64,000 nt of DNA, taken from NCBI RefSeq assembly GCF_000411455.1, contig NZ_KE150458.1:818876-882875 (forward strand), read 5' to 3'. Below the pieces are notes generated by a model, which saw only the letters and a list, made by a program, of their open reading frames with translations, searched no databases and was not told where the DNA came from. Positions 43,478-54,013 of the stretch are shown here, piece by piece. Both the position numbers and the translations under genes were made by a program. Position 1 is the first letter of the stretch, and each line of letters starts with the position of its first letter. The stretch comes from Microbacterium sp. oral taxon 186 str. F0373. Lineage in GTDB: Bacteria > Actinomycetota > Actinomycetes > Actinomycetales > Microbacteriaceae.

Positions 43478-44694
43478 GCGTGTTCTCCTTCGGTCGCAGA
43501 CGCCAGAGCCAGTTCGTCCTCGATCGCGGCGATGAGCTCGTCCTGCAGGGCCGGAACATCGATCTTCTGGACGATCTCGGCGAGGAAGCCCAACACGACG
43601 AGGCGGCGAGCCTCGCCCTCCGCGATCCCCCGCGCCTGCAGGTAGAACAGCTGCTCGTCGTCGAAGCGTCCGGTCGCACTCGCGTGGCCGGCTCCGCGGA
43701 TGTCCCCCGTCTCGATCTCGAGGTTCGGGATCGAGTCGGCACGCGCACCGTCGGTGAGCACGAGGTTGCGGTTGGCCTCGTAGGAGTCGGTGCCCACGGC
43801 ATCCGGTCCGATGAGGACGTCGCCGACCCAGACGCTGCGGGCGGACTCGCCCTGCAGCGCCCCCTTGTAGAGCACGTCTCCGACGGTCTGCGCGCCCTTG
43901 TGGTGCAAATAGACCTGGCTCTCCAGGTGCTGTCCGGCGTCCGCGAACGACAGGCCGTAGAGCTTGCCCTGGGCGCCTGCCCCGGCGAGCTCGACGGACG
44001 GGTTCACGCGGACGACGCGTCCTCCGAGGCTGACCACGACGTGAGTCAGCGTCGCATCGCGGTCGACCCGCGCCTGGTGCGAAGCCAGGTGGATGGCGTC
44101 ATCCTCCCAGCGCTGCACCGAGACGACCGTCAGAGCGGCGCCGTCACGAACGATGATCTCGACGTTCTGCGCCTGCTGCGCGGTGCCGGCGTGGCGCAGC
44201 ACGACGGTCGCGCGCGAGTGCGCTTGCGCCTCGATGACGACGTGCGCGTGCGCGACGCCGCCGCGACCGGTGAGATGAACGACGACGGGCTCATCGAGTT
44301 CGATGCCCGCGGGGATGCGGATGAGCGGCGCCTCGTCTTCCTGCGCCCACGCGATCGCGCTGACGCGATCCTCGGGACGGAAGACCTCGCCGCGCGGTGC
44401 CTCCCCGACGCGCAGACGGACCTGCTCGACGGAAGAGGGAGCACTCACCTCGACGCCGATGACGTCGTGCGGGGCGGGCTCGTCGCGCAGCAGGGCGCCC
44501 AGGAGAGTCAGCGGCGTGTGCTTCCAGTTGACTTCGCGGCCGGTCGGCACGGCGAAATCGGAGGGGTCGAACGAGGTCGGCCGCTCCGATCGCGTCTGCA
44601 CCGGCACGAAGCCGGAGACCAGCGTGGCCGCAGGGTCGATGTGACCCTCCGCCTGGACGCTCTCGCCGGCGGGGGTCTGAGTCGCTGTCGTCAT
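43474..44694 (-). CDS. sufD: SufD, Fe-S assembly scaffold protein
   Basis: A 406-residue beta-helix scaffold paralogous to SufB. Recognisable parts are SDFAVPTGREVNWKHTPL, RATVVLRHAGTAQQAQNVEI, YLHHKGAQTVGDVLYKGAL and the C-terminal FDDEQLFYLQARGIAEGEA. It partners SufB and SufC. ATG 44694 overlaps the sufB stop by one base (TGATG), and its stop overlaps the Rieske start, so the order is tightly coupled. Confidence 0.94.
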   Translation of the reverse strand: MTTATQTPAGESVQAEGHIDPAATLVSGFVPVQTRSERPTSFDPSDFAVPTGREVNWKHTPLTLLGALLRDEPAPHDVIGVEVSAPSSVEQVRLRVGEAPRGEVFRPEDRVSAIAWAQEDEAPLIRIPAGIELDEPVVVHLTGRGGVAHAHVVIEAQAHSRATVVLRHAGTAQQAQNVEIIVRDGAALTVVSVQRWEDDAIHLASHQARVDRDATLTHVVVSLGGRVVRVNPSVELAGAGAQGKLYGLSFADAGQHLESQVYLHHKGAQTVGDVLYKGALQGESARSVWVGDVLIGPDAVGTDSYEANRNLVLTDGARADSIPNLEIETGDIRGAGHASATGRFDDEQLFYLQARGIAEGEARRLVVLGFLAEIVQKIDVPALQDELIAAIEDELALASATEGEHA

Positions 44695-46112
44695 CAGCCG
44701 ACGGATCCTTCCATGCCCATCTCGATGAGCTTGTTGAGCTCGAGGGCGTACTCCATGGGCAGTTCGCGTGCGATGGGCTCGATGAAGCCGCGCACGATCA
44801 TCGCCATCGCCTCGTCCTCCGGCATGCCGCGGCTCATCAGGTAGAAGAGCTGCTCTTCGCTCACCTTGGAGACCGTGGCCTCGTGACCGAGCTGCACGTC
44901 GTCGACACGGATATCGATCGCCGGATACGTGTCCGAACGCGAGATCGTGTCGACCAGGAGCGCGTCGCAGCGCACGGTGTTCGCCGAGTGGTGGGCGTTG
45001 GCGTCCACGCGCACCTCGCCGCGGTACCCGGCCCGGCCGCCACCGCGGGCGATCGACTTGGAGACGATCGAGGACTGCGTGTAGGGAGCCATGTGGATCA
45101 TCTTCGCGCCGGCATCCTGGTGCTGTCCGGGACCGGCGAAGGCGACCGAGAGGGTCTCCCCCTTCGCGTGCTCGCCCATGAGGTAGATGGACGGGTACTT
45201 CATCGTGACCTTCGAGCCGATGTTGCCGTCGATCCACTCCATCGTCGCGCCTTCGTGGGCGATGGCGCGCTTGGTCACCAAGTTGTACACGTTGTTGGAC
45301 CAGTTCTGGATCGTCGTGTACCGCACGCGCGCGTTCTTCTTCACGATGATCTCGACGACGGCCGAGTGCAGCGAGTCGCTCTTGTAGATCGGCGCCGTGC
45401 AGCCCTCGATGTAGTGGACGTAGCTGTCCTCGTCGGCGATGATCAGCGTCCGCTCGAACTGGCCCATGTTCTCGGTGTTGATGCGGAAGTACGCCTGCAG
45501 CGGGATCTCGACGTGCACGCCCTTCGGGACGTAGACGAACGATCCACCTGACCAGACGGCCGTGTTGAGGGCGGCGAACTTGTTGTCCCCGGCCGGGATC
45601 ACGGTGCCGAAGTACTCTTCGAAGAACTCGGGGTGCTCGCGCAGCGCCGTATCGGTGTCCATGAAGATGACGCCCTGCTGCTCCAGGTCCTCGCGGATCT
45701 GGTGGTAGACGACCTCGGACTCGTACTGCGCGGCGACGCCGGCGACGAGGCGCTGACGCTCCGCCTCCGGGATGCCCAGCTTCTCGTACGTGTTGCGGAT
45801 CTCCTCCGGGAGATCCTCCCACGACTGCGCCTGCTTCTCAGTGGAGCGCACGAAGTACTTGATGTTGTCGAAGTCGATGTCCGAGAGGTCGGCACCCCAC
45901 GTGGGCATCGGTTTGCGCCCGAACAGCTGGAAGCCCTTCAGCCGGGTCTTCAGCATCCACTCGGGTTCGTTCTTCAGCGCCGAGATCCCGCGGACGACGT
46001 CCTCGTTGATCCCGCGCTGGGCGACGGCGCCGGCGGCGTCTTCGTCGTGCCAGCCGAATTCATAGACGCCCAGTCCCTCGAGTTCGGGACGGTCGATGAG
46101 CACATCCGACAT
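44694..46112 (-). CDS. sufB: SufB, Fe-S assembly scaffold protein
   Basis: A 472-residue scaffold with the conserved core [53 protein letters not shown] and [15 protein letters not shown]. Clusters form at the SufB-SufD interface. It heads the operon sufB-sufD-Rieske-sufC-sufT. ATG 46112 has GGAGGC 7 nt upstream. The gap to ctaA is long (292 nt) and no ArsR-type SufR repressor gene precedes it. Confidence 0.96.
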   Translation of the reverse strand: MSDVLIDRPELEGLGVYEFGWHDEDAAGAVAQRGINEDVVRGISALKNEPEWMLKTRLKGFQLFGRKPMPTWGADLSDIDFDNIKYFVRSTEKQAQSWEDLPEEIRNTYEKLGIPEAERQRLVAGVAAQYESEVVYHQIREDLEQQGVIFMDTDTALREHPEFFEEYFGTVIPAGDNKFAALNTAVWSGGSFVYVPKGVHVEIPLQAYFRINTENMGQFERTLIIADEDSYVHYIEGCTAPIYKSDSLHSAVVEIIVKKNARVRYTTIQNWSNNVYNLVTKRAIAHEGATMEWIDGNIGSKVTMKYPSIYLMGEHAKGETLSVAFAGPGQHQDAGAKMIHMAPYTQSSIVSKSIARGGGRAGYRGEVRVDANAHHSANTVRCDALLVDTISRSDTYPAIDIRVDDVQLGHEATVSKVSEEQLFYLMSRGMPEDEAMAMIVRGFIEPIARELPMEYALELNKLIEMGMEGSVG

Positions 46113-46404
46113 GGGGTTTGCCTCCTTCGTGCCCGGCGGTGTCATCCGCTCCGGCATTCCTGCGCCTGCGCCTGTCTCACGATCGGAGTGTCGTGGGCGA
46201 AGGTCGGATGCCGCTTCCAGGGCCGTTTTCGTGTCGTTTTCTCCGACGTGGTCTTCGTCGGGGCGTGCACCGCGCGCGCCTAGACTGTAGGTGGCGTGAC
46301 GCGCTTCGCGCGCCGCTGTTCCCACCCCTTCAGTCTATAGGCAACACCCCGACACGGGGGTGGCCGGCGCCCGTCCGGGCGCGCATCCGGGAGGCGACCC
46401 CACC
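46113..46404. promoter_or_regulatory. Divergent sufB-ctaA control region
   Basis: This 292-nt gap holds -10-like words on both strands. On the plus strand TAGACT occurs at 46281-46286. On the minus strand there are TACAGT (46284-46289) and TATAGACT (46332-46339). The minus-strand candidates would give sufB a leader of about 160-210 nt. I see no IdeR-like box. Confidence 0.4.
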
Positions 46405-47400
46405 TTGTCCGCACCACAGACCTCCAGCGCCGACACCACCGCCGCGGCGCCCGCACCCGCGGATGGGCGCGGACTGCTGTCGCGACTTCCCGCGCGTGTC
46501 GGGCGCCCGACACGCGTCCTCGCGTGGCTCGTGCTGATCAGCAACATCGTCATCGTCGGCACGGGCGGTCTCGTCCGGCTCACCGGCTCGGGCATGGGCT
46601 GCGAGACCTGGCCGTACTGCACCCCGGATTCGCTCGTCCCGACGCAGGAGCTCGGCATCCACGGCCTCATCGAGTTCGGCAACCGCACGCTGACCGGCGT
46701 CCTGGTGATCGTGGCCCTCCTCGCCTTCCTGTCCGTCGTGCGCCTGTGGCGCACGCGTCCGGAACTGCCGCGGCTCGTGCTCGCGATCGGCATCGGCATC
46801 ATCCTGCAGGCCGTCATCGGCGGTGTCACCGTGTGGCTGCACCTGCACCCCAGCATCGTCGGGCTGCATTATCTGCTGTCGGCCGCGCTCGTCGCGATCG
46901 CCGCCGCCTACGTCGTCCGCGTGTACGCGAAGCCCGGCCGGCGAGAGCTCGTCGTCCCGCGCGGCTACGCCGTCGTGGCGCACGTGACGAGCGTCGTCGT
47001 TCTCATCACGGTGGTCATCGGCATCCTGCTGACCGGCTCCGGCCCGCACGCCGGAGACACCGCCGCCGCCCGCAACGGCCTCGACCCGATTTTCTGGCAG
47101 CACGTGCACAGCTGGCCCGCCTACGTCCTTTTCGCGCTCACGCTGGTGCTGTTCGGGTGGTCCTACCGGCTGGGTGCGACGACGGGCATGCGGCGATGGA
47201 CGGGTCTGCTGCTCGGCGTGGAGCTGGTGCAGATCGCGATCGGGCTGTGGCAGGCGCGCACGGGCCTTCCGATCGCTCTCGTGAACGTCCACATGATGCT
47301 CGCCGTGACACTCGTGGCGGCGATGACCGCCGTGATCCTGCACATGAAGCAGCCGCATGACATGCTGGGTGCCGGCGAGCGCTCCACAGCGATCTCATAG
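46405..47400 (+). CDS. ctaA: Heme A synthase CtaA (COX15)
   Basis: A 331-residue membrane protein of eight hydrophobic segments that oxidises heme O to heme A. Heme-ligand histidines occur in GIHGLIEFGNRTLTG, GLHYLLSA, QHVHSWPAY and NVHMMLAVT; the opening GTGGLVRLTGSGMGCETWPYC is typical, with the extracellular Cys pair. TTG 46405 is preferred because GGGAGG lies 10 nt upstream; a GTG at 46360 in frame has no ribosome site. It is divergent from sufB and followed by a small membrane protein and the convergent ctaB. Confidence 0.92.
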   Translation: MSAPQTSSADTTAAAPAPADGRGLLSRLPARVGRPTRVLAWLVLISNIVIVGTGGLVRLTGSGMGCETWPYCTPDSLVPTQELGIHGLIEFGNRTLTGVLVIVALLAFLSVVRLWRTRPELPRLVLAIGIGIILQAVIGGVTVWLHLHPSIVGLHYLLSAALVAIAAAYVVRVYAKPGRRELVVPRGYAVVAHVTSVVVLITVVIGILLTGSGPHAGDTAAARNGLDPIFWQHVHSWPAYVLFALTLVLFGWSYRLGATTGMRRWTGLLLGVELVQIAIGLWQARTGLPIALVNVHMMLAVTLVAAMTAVILHMKQPHDMLGAGERSTAIS

Positions 47401-47484
47401 CCGGCGCATCACCGCTCCTCTGGTGGTTCGCAGATAGTCGATGTGTCGCCGCGCGTGCGGCGACGTGACAGAAGGAGCTTTCCC

Positions 47485-47898
47485 ATGCCCAACACCGCCC
47501 GTGTGATCCGCAGCATCCCGTTCTGGGTGCTCGTGGGCGGCTCGCTCGTCGCCGTCGGCGGCGGCGTCTACCTGCTCGTCGACAAGCTGACCGTCATGGC
47601 CAGCACGCTCGCCGACGGCACCGCCACCGGTGTCGAGGTCTACGCCGGTCAGATCTGGGCCGTTCTCGGCGCGATCCTCATCGGCGTCGGCCTCATCGGT
47701 CTGGCTCTGGCGCTGACCCTCGGCACCATCGGCTCGCTCGCGCGCGCCGTCACGCCGAGCGTCGTCCCCCAGGAGATCGACGTGGTCGAGGTCGTGGAGC
47801 CCGCGACGGTCGCCGCCCCGGTGGCCGAGACGATCGCCGCCCCGACTGCGGACGCCGACGAGTCCGCTGCTGCGACGACGGACCGCCCCACGGTCTGA
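47485..47898 (+). CDS. Small two-segment membrane protein of unknown function
   Basis: A 137-residue protein with two hydrophobic segments (SIPFWVLVGGSLVAVGGGVYL and AVLGAILIGVGLIGLALALTL) and an acidic Ala/Val-rich tail of about 45 residues. I do not recognise a family. GAAGGAG is well placed before ATG 47485, and a GTCGCCGC-GCGT-GCGGCGAC hairpin (47445-47464) lies just upstream of that site. It sits between ctaA and ctaB, so a link to heme A or oxidase assembly is possible, but unsupported by its sequence. Confidence 0.7.
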   Translation: MPNTARVIRSIPFWVLVGGSLVAVGGGVYLLVDKLTVMASTLADGTATGVEVYAGQIWAVLGAILIGVGLIGLALALTLGTIGSLARAVTPSVVPQEIDVVEVVEPATVAAPVAETIAAPTADADESAAATTDRPTV

Positions 47899-47916
47899 TC
47901 GCGCACCGAACGACAC

Positions 47917-47950
47917 GAAGGCGCCGGCTCCTCGAGGAGTCGGCGCCTTC
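47917..47950. terminator. Bidirectional terminator between the small membrane protein and ctaB
   Basis: GAAGGCGCCG...CGGCGCCTTC extended inward by CTCCTC/GAGGAG with one G-T pair: about 14 bp of continuous stem. It lies between two convergent genes, 18 nt after one stop and 9 nt from the other. Confidence 0.85.
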
Positions 47951-47959
47951 GTCGTCCGT

Positions 47960-48886
47960 TCAGAACGGGAGCAGCGGATCGATCGCGATGGCGACGAACA
48001 GGAGCGTCAGGTACGTGATCGACGCGTGGAAGACGCGCATGGGGCGGATCTGCTCTCCGCGGACGGCACGGTTGTAGAGCACGTGGGACTCGACGATGAA
48101 CCAGCCGCCGAACACGAGAGCGGATGCCGTGTAGACGAGACCCATGCCCGCGACGGGAATGAGCAGAAGCGAGGAGGCGACGGTGGCCCAGGCGTACAGG
48201 ATGACCTGCAGCCCGACCTGCTGGCCGTTGCGCGTCGCACCGAGCATCGGCACGTCCGCTTCCTGGTAGTCGCCCTTGTACTTCATCGACAGCGGCCAGT
48301 AGTGCGGCGGGGTCCAGAGGAAGACGAGGAGGAAGAGGACGAAGGGGGTCCAGGTCAGCGATCCGGTGACGGCCGACCATCCGATGAGCACCGGGAAGCA
48401 CCCGGCGATGCCGCCCCAGACGATGTTCTGCTCGGTGCGGCGCTTCAGCAGCATCGTGTAGATGACCACGTAGAAGAAGATGGCCACGGCGCTCAGCGTT
48501 GCGGCCAGCCAGTTGGTGGCCAGCAGCAGCCAGAGCGTGGAGCCCACCGCCAGGCTCCAGGCGAACACGAGAGCGCCTCGCGGAGTCACCTCGCCCGTGA
48601 CGAGCGGACGATTCTCGGTCCGACGCATGTGCGCGTCGATGTCGCGATCGAGGTACATGTTGAAGGTGGCGGCCGATCCGGCGCTCATGGCGCCGCCGAT
48701 CACCGTCGCCAGCACGAGCCACAGGTTCGGCATCCCGCCCTGCGCCAGGATCATCACCGGCACCGTCGTCACCAGGAGCAGCTCGAGCACGCGGGGCTTG
48801 GTCAGCGCAACGTAGGCGCGGATCTTCTGGCCGAGGGGCAGGCCGATCGCGACATCGTTCCCGGCGGACACGCTCGACTGCACCAT
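47960..48886 (-). CDS. ctaB: Protoheme IX farnesyltransferase CtaB (COX10)
   Basis: A 308-residue UbiA-family prenyltransferase with about eight to nine membrane segments. The first diphosphate-binding motif [12 protein letters not shown] (Asn76, Asp80, Asp84) and the second [20 protein letters not shown] are intact. It adds farnesyl to protoheme to give heme O, the substrate of CtaA. ATG 48886 is set by family similarity; TAGACT at 48929-48934 gives a leader of about 36 nt. It is divergent from tkt, the usual actinobacterial arrangement. Confidence 0.95.
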   Translation of the reverse strand: MVQSSVSAGNDVAIGLPLGQKIRAYVALTKPRVLELLLVTTVPVMILAQGGMPNLWLVLATVIGGAMSAGSAATFNMYLDRDIDAHMRRTENRPLVTGEVTPRGALVFAWSLAVGSTLWLLLATNWLAATLSAVAIFFYVVIYTMLLKRRTEQNIVWGGIAGCFPVLIGWSAVTGSLTWTPFVLFLLVFLWTPPHYWPLSMKYKGDYQEADVPMLGATRNGQQVGLQVILYAWATVASSLLLIPVAGMGLVYTASALVFGGWFIVESHVLYNRAVRGEQIRPMRVFHASITYLTLLFVAIAIDPLLPF

Positions 48887-49155
48887 GCCCGCAGACCCCT
48901 TCCCCGGCTCACTCCAGACCTTCCCCCAGTCTAGGTCACGAGGCCATCGGGTGATCGCCCGAGCCGCAGCCGCCCACCGCCGATCGGTCGAGGTTCGACG
49001 GCGAATTGTCACGGACGACACATGCGGCCTGCGACCCGCGGCACTTCGCTAAGCTGAAAACACAGGCGTCGCCGAGCGCCGGCAGGCAGCGCTTCGACGC
49101 CGCCGAGGCCGGCTGGAGAGTCGGACGCACTCCCCTCTTTTCGAAAGGGCACCAC

Positions 49156-51234
49156 GTGTCGGAACTGGTTTGGGATGAGATCGATCGGCGCGCGGTGGAC
49201 ACCGCTCGCGTGCTGGCCGCGGATGCCGTGGAGAAGGTGGGCAACGGACACCCCGGCACGGCGATGAGCCTCGCGCCGGCCGCATACCTGCTGTATCAGC
49301 GTGTGCTGCGTCACGATCCCTCCGACACGCACTGGCTCGGCCGTGACCGCTTCATCCTCTCCGCCGGACACTCCTCGCTGACGCAGTACGTGCAGCTCTA
49401 TCTCGGCGGTTTCGGGCTCGAGCTGTCCGATCTCGAGTCGCTGCGCACCTGGGGCTCCCTGACGCCGGGCCACCCGGAGTACGGCCACACGAAGGGTGTC
49501 GAGATCACGACGGGCCCGCTCGGCCAGGGCCTGTCCTCGGCTGTGGGCTTCGCGTACGCGGCCCGCTACGAGCGCGGCTTGTTCGACCCCGAGGCGGCGG
49601 CCGGCACGAGCCCGTTCGACCACTTCGTGTACGTGATCGCGGGCGACGGCGACCTCCAGGAAGGAGTCACCAGCGAGGCCTCGAGCCTGGCCGGTCACCA
49701 GAACCTCGGAAACCTCATCGCCATCTACGACTCGAACCAGATCTCGATCGAGGACGACACCAACGTCGCCTTCACCGAGGACGTCGCCGCCCGATACGAG
49801 GCCTACGGGTGGCAGGTCCAGACGGTCGACTGGAAGAAGACCGGGGAGTACGTCGAAGACGTCGCCGAGCTGTACGCCGCGATCGAGGCCGCCAAGGGCG
49901 AGACCGACAAGCCGTCGCTGATCATCCTGAAGACGATCATCGGATGGCCCTCGCCCGGCAAGCAGAACAGCGGAAAGATCCACGGCTCCGCCTTGGGCGC
50001 CGACGAGCTGGCGGCGACGAAGAAGGTCCTCGGGTTCGACCCGGAGAAGTCCTTCGTCGTCGACGACGACGTGATCGCGCACACGCGCGCTCTCCAGGAG
50101 CGGGCCACCGAGGCGCGCGCGGCCTGGCAGGTCGACTTCGACGCGTGGGCTGCGGCCAACCCCGAGCGCAAGGCCCTGCTGGAGCGTCTGGAAGCCGGCG
50201 AGCTGCCCGCCGATGTCTCCGTCCCGGAGTTCACCTCCGGTAAGGATGTGTCCACGCGCGCCGCTTCGGGTCAGGTCATCAACGCGCTCGCCGCGCAGCT
50301 TCCGGAGCTCTGGGGCGGTTCCGCCGACCTGGCCGAGTCGAACCTCACGACGATCAAGGACGCCAAGTCGTTCATTCCCGCCGAGTGGTCGACCCACGAG
50401 TGGTCGGGCGACCCGTACGGGCGTGTGCTGCACTTCGGCATCCGCGAGCACGCGATGGGTGCGATCGTCAACGGCATCAAGCTGCACGGCCCGACACGCC
50501 CGTTCGGCGGCACGTTCCTGATCTTCAGCGACTACATGCGCCCGCCGGTGCGTTTGGCCGCTCTGATGGACATCCCCTCGATCTTCGTGTGGACGCACGA
50601 CTCGGTCGCCCTCGGCGAGGACGGACCGACGCACCAGCCGATCGAGCAGCTGTCGACGCTGCGGCTCATTCCGAACTTCACCGTGGTGCGCCCGGCGGAT
50701 GCGAACGAGACGTCCGCGGCCTGGCTGGAGATCGTCCGTCGCACCAGCGGCGGGCCGGTCGGCATCGCGTTGACGCGTCAGAACATCCCCGTGTTCCCTC
50801 GCGGCGAGGCGGGCTTCGCGACGACCGACGGCGTGGCGAAGGGTGCGTATGTGCTCATCGACGCCGAGGGCGGACAGCCCGACGTGATCATCATCGCGAC
50901 CGGCTCCGAGGTGCAGCTGGCCGTCGCGGCCCGCGAGACCTTGGCCGCCGAGGGCATCCAGGCGCGCGTCGTCTCGGCCCCGTCGCTGGAGTGGTTCGCC
51001 GAGCAGGATGCCGCCTACCGCGAGAGCGTGCTGCCGGCCGCCGTCACGGCGCGCGTGTCCGTCGAGGCCGGGTCGACCCCGCTCTGGCGCGGCATCGTGG
51101 GCGACACCGGCCGTACGGTCGGCATCGACCACTTCGGCGCCTCCGCCGATTACAAGACCCTGTTCGAGAAGTTCGGTATCACCACCGATGCGGTCGTGGA
51201 AGCGGCCCGCGCAACCGTCAAGGAGAACGCATGA
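49156..51234 (+). CDS. tkt: Transketolase
   Basis: A 692-residue thiamine-diphosphate enzyme moving two-carbon units between sugar phosphates. [50 protein letters not shown] (metal/cofactor motif), [19 protein letters not shown] and the C-terminal domain [17 protein letters not shown] are all present. GTG 49156 has GAAAGGG 7 nt upstream; TAAGCT at 49050-49055 is a likely -10 giving a leader of about 95 nt. It heads the tkt-tal-pgi-zwf-opcA-pgl operon. Confidence 0.96.
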   Translation: MSELVWDEIDRRAVDTARVLAADAVEKVGNGHPGTAMSLAPAAYLLYQRVLRHDPSDTHWLGRDRFILSAGHSSLTQYVQLYLGGFGLELSDLESLRTWGSLTPGHPEYGHTKGVEITTGPLGQGLSSAVGFAYAARYERGLFDPEAAAGTSPFDHFVYVIAGDGDLQEGVTSEASSLAGHQNLGNLIAIYDSNQISIEDDTNVAFTEDVAARYEAYGWQVQTVDWKKTGEYVEDVAELYAAIEAAKGETDKPSLIILKTIIGWPSPGKQNSGKIHGSALGADELAATKKVLGFDPEKSFVVDDDVIAHTRALQERATEARAAWQVDFDAWAAANPERKALLERLEAGELPADVSVPEFTSGKDVSTRAASGQVINALAAQLPELWGGSADLAESNLTTIKDAKSFIPAEWSTHEWSGDPYGRVLHFGIREHAMGAIVNGIKLHGPTRPFGGTFLIFSDYMRPPVRLAALMDIPSIFVWTHDSVALGEDGPTHQPIEQLSTLRLIPNFTVVRPADANETSAAWLEIVRRTSGGPVGIALTRQNIPVFPRGEAGFATTDGVAKGAYVLIDAEGGQPDVIIIATGSEVQLAVAARETLAAEGIQARVVSAPSLEWFAEQDAAYRESVLPAAVTARVSVEAGSTPLWRGIVGDTGRTVGIDHFGASADYKTLFEKFGITTDAVVEAARATVKENA

Positions 51235-52373
51235 GCACCCCCACCCCGGGCTCGACCCCGACCCAGCAGCTCGTCGACGCCGGCGTCAGCATCTGGCTCG
51301 ACGACCTCTCCCGCGCGCGCATCGCGTCGGGCAACCTCGCCGACCTGATCTCGTCGCGCAATGTCTCAGGCGTCACGACGAACCCGTCGATCTTCCAGGC
51401 CGCCATCGGCAACCAGAACGACGACTCGTACGACGCACCGCTGGCCGCGCTGGCCGAAGGCGGCGCGGATGTCGACGCCGCGATCTTCGAGCTGACGACC
51501 ACCGACGTGCGTGACGCCGCCGACATCTTCCGCGGCGTGTTCGACGCGACGGGCGGCGTAGACGGCCGCGTGTCGATCGAGGTCTCCCCCGATCTCGCTC
51601 ACGACACCGACGCCACCGTCGCCGAGGCGGAGAAGCTGTGGGCCAAGGTCGACCGGCCCAACGCCCTCATCAAGATCCCCGCGACCAAGGCCGGCCTGCC
51701 CGCGATCACCGCGGTCATCGGCGCGGGCATCTCGGTCAACGTGACGCTGATCTTCTCGCTCGAGCGGTACGCCGAGGTCATCGACGCCTACCTGGCGGGC
51801 CTGGAGCAGGCGAAGGCGGCCGGGCATGACCTGTCCGGCATCCACTCCGTCGCCTCGTTCTTCGTGTCGCGCGTGGACACCGAGGTCGACAAGCGTCTGT
51901 CGGCTTTCGAGAGCGAGGATGCCGAGGCACTGAAGAGCCGCGCGGGCCTGGCGAACGCGCGTCTGGCCTACGAGCTGTTCGAGCAGCAGTTCGCGACCGC
52001 GCGCGCTCAGGAGCTCATCGCCGGCGGCGCGAACGTGCAGCGTCCGCTGTGGGCCTCGACCGGTGTGAAGGATCCCGCGCTGCCCGACACGCTCTACGTC
52101 ACCGAGCTCGTCGCACCCGGCACCGTCAACACGATGCCGGAGAAGACGCTCGAGGCCACCTTCGACCACGGTGTCGTCACCGGCGACACCGTCACCGGTG
52201 CCTACGAAGACGCTCACCTGGTCTTCTCGCAGCTCGCCGAACTCGGCGTCGACATCAACGATGTCACCCAGACGCTCGAGGACGAGGGCGTCGCGAAGTT
52301 CATCGCCTCGTGGCAGGACCTCAAGAAGACCGTCGCCGAGGCTCTGGCGACGGCCCCGGAGACCAGCCGGTGA
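51231..52373 (+). CDS. tal: Transaldolase
   Basis: A 380-residue transaldolase of the long (TAL subfamily 2) type: [36 protein letters not shown], Schiff-base Lys148 in [12 protein letters not shown] and [17 protein letters not shown]. It moves a dihydroxyacetone unit between sugar phosphates. ATG overlaps the tkt stop (ATGA), and its TGA overlaps the GTG of pgi, giving coupled translation on both sides. Confidence 0.95.
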   Translation: MSTPTPGSTPTQQLVDAGVSIWLDDLSRARIASGNLADLISSRNVSGVTTNPSIFQAAIGNQNDDSYDAPLAALAEGGADVDAAIFELTTTDVRDAADIFRGVFDATGGVDGRVSIEVSPDLAHDTDATVAEAEKLWAKVDRPNALIKIPATKAGLPAITAVIGAGISVNVTLIFSLERYAEVIDAYLAGLEQAKAAGHDLSGIHSVASFFVSRVDTEVDKRLSAFESEDAEALKSRAGLANARLAYELFEQQFATARAQELIAGGANVQRPLWASTGVKDPALPDTLYVTELVAPGTVNTMPEKTLEATFDHGVVTGDTVTGAYEDAHLVFSQLAELGVDINDVTQTLEDEGVAKFIASWQDLKKTVAEALATAPETSR

Positions 52374-53989
52374 GTTTCGAGATCCACGTCTCGGGTCACG
52401 TCAAGCAGGTCGTCGACCAGACCGTTCCGGGTCTGGTCGACAGCCTGATCGCCAGCGGTATCACCGCCGGCGACCCCGACCTGTGGGGACCCGAGGCGGC
52501 ATCCGAGGCGGCTGTCCGCCTCGGATGGGTGAACGCGGTCAGCGTGTCACGCCCCCTCGTCGCCGAGATCCTCGCGCTGCGCGAGAATCTCGTCGCGCGC
52601 GGTCTCACCCGCGTCGTGCTCGCGGGGATGGGGGGCTCTTCGCTCGCGCCCGAGGTCATCGCGCGCACGGCGGGCGTGCCGCTCGTGATCCTCGACTCGA
52701 CCGACCCGGCACAGGTCCTGTCCGCGATCGACGGGGATGCCGAGTCCGGCAGCCTCGCGCAGACGGTGCTCGTCGTCGCATCGAAGTCGGGGTCGACCAT
52801 CGAGACCGACTCCGCGCAGCGCGCCTTCGCGGCTGCCTGGTCCGATCTCGGCATCGATCCCGCCGAGCGCATCGTCGTGGTCACCGACCCGGGATCCCCG
52901 CTCGAGCAGTCCGCCCACGATGCCGGGTACCGCGTGTTCACCGCCGACCCGAACGTGGGAGGACGCTATTCGGCGCTCACCGCTTTCGGGCTGGTGCCCT
53001 CGGGGCTGGCGGGCGCGGACATCGCGGAGCTGCTGGACGAGGCGGAAGCCACGCTTCTGGAGGTCGCCATCGACGACCCCCGCAACCCCGCGCTCACACT
53101 CGCCGCGGCCATCGCCGGCGGGGACCCGCGCCGCGACAAGCTGGGCCTGATCAGTGACGGCACGCACATCGCCGGCCTGCCCGACTGGATCGAGCAGCTC
53201 GTCGCGGAATCCACCGGCAAGAACGGCACCGGCATCCTTCCCGTGGTGCTGCTGCCGCTCTCCCCGGAGGTCGACCAGACCCCGGCAGACCTGCAGCTCG
53301 TGCGTCTCGTGGATGATGCCGTGCATTTCCGGCTGATCGAGCAGCACCCCGACGAGGTGCTCGTGAGCGGATCGCTGGGCGCCCAGTTCGTCGTCTGGGA
53401 GTATGCGACGGCCATCGCGGGACGCATGCTGGGCATCAACCCGTTCGACCAGCCGGACGTCGAGTCCGCCAAGGCCGCGGCTCGCGCGCTGCTCGAAGCG
53501 CGTCCCGACGTCGGCGCACCCGCCTTCACGGTGAACGGCGTCGAGGTCCGCGTATCCGATCCCGTGCTCGCGGCGTCCGGCACGCTCGCCGGGGTGCTCG
53601 ACGCCCTCTGGGCTCGTCTCGGCCCCGACGGCTACGTCGCGGTGCAGGCCTACGCCGACCGTACCTCGGTGCCCCAGCTCGCCGGCATCCGCGAGCTCAT
53701 CGCCGCCGATACGGGTCGACCCGTCACGTTCGGCTGGGGGCCCCGCTTCTTGCACTCCACGGGCCAGTATCACAAGGGCGGGCCCGCCACCGGGGTGTTC
53801 CTGCAGATCATCGGCGCCGGTGAGGTCGATCTGGAAATACCCGGTCGCCCCTTCACGTTCCGTCAGTTGATCACCGCGCAGGCAGCCGGCGACGCGGATG
53901 TGCTCGTCGCGCACGGACGGCCGGTGGTCACCCTCACCCTGACCGACCCTCAGGTCGAGGTGCTTTCCCTGTTCGAGGCCGCGCAGTAG
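52370..53989 (+). CDS. pgi: Glucose-6-phosphate isomerase, TalPgi-type
   Basis: A 539-residue sugar-isomerase-domain protein. [29 protein letters not shown] and [18 protein letters not shown], then [19 protein letters not shown], match the isomerase domain of bifunctional transaldolase/glucose-6-phosphate isomerase proteins. GTG 52370 overlaps the tal stop (GTGA). It converts glucose-6-phosphate to fructose-6-phosphate, joining glycolysis to the pathway encoded by the rest of this operon. Most actinobacteria keep pgi elsewhere. Confidence 0.92.
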   Translation: MSFEIHVSGHVKQVVDQTVPGLVDSLIASGITAGDPDLWGPEAASEAAVRLGWVNAVSVSRPLVAEILALRENLVARGLTRVVLAGMGGSSLAPEVIARTAGVPLVILDSTDPAQVLSAIDGDAESGSLAQTVLVVASKSGSTIETDSAQRAFAAAWSDLGIDPAERIVVVTDPGSPLEQSAHDAGYRVFTADPNVGGRYSALTAFGLVPSGLAGADIAELLDEAEATLLEVAIDDPRNPALTLAAAIAGGDPRRDKLGLISDGTHIAGLPDWIEQLVAESTGKNGTGILPVVLLPLSPEVDQTPADLQLVRLVDDAVHFRLIEQHPDEVLVSGSLGAQFVVWEYATAIAGRMLGINPFDQPDVESAKAAARALLEARPDVGAPAFTVNGVEVRVSDPVLAASGTLAGVLDALWARLGPDGYVAVQAYADRTSVPQLAGIRELIAADTGRPVTFGWGPRFLHSTGQYHKGGPATGVFLQIIGAGEVDLEIPGRPFTFRQLITAQAAGDADVLVAHGRPVVTLTLTDPQVEVLSLFEAAQ

Positions 53990-54013
53990 CGCGACCAGGA
54001 GGAGTCTTTCTCG

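Noticed and set aside
49009..51132. 707-codon open frame antisense to tkt
   Set aside because: Shadow of transketolase caused by codon bias; no ribosome site or family similarity.
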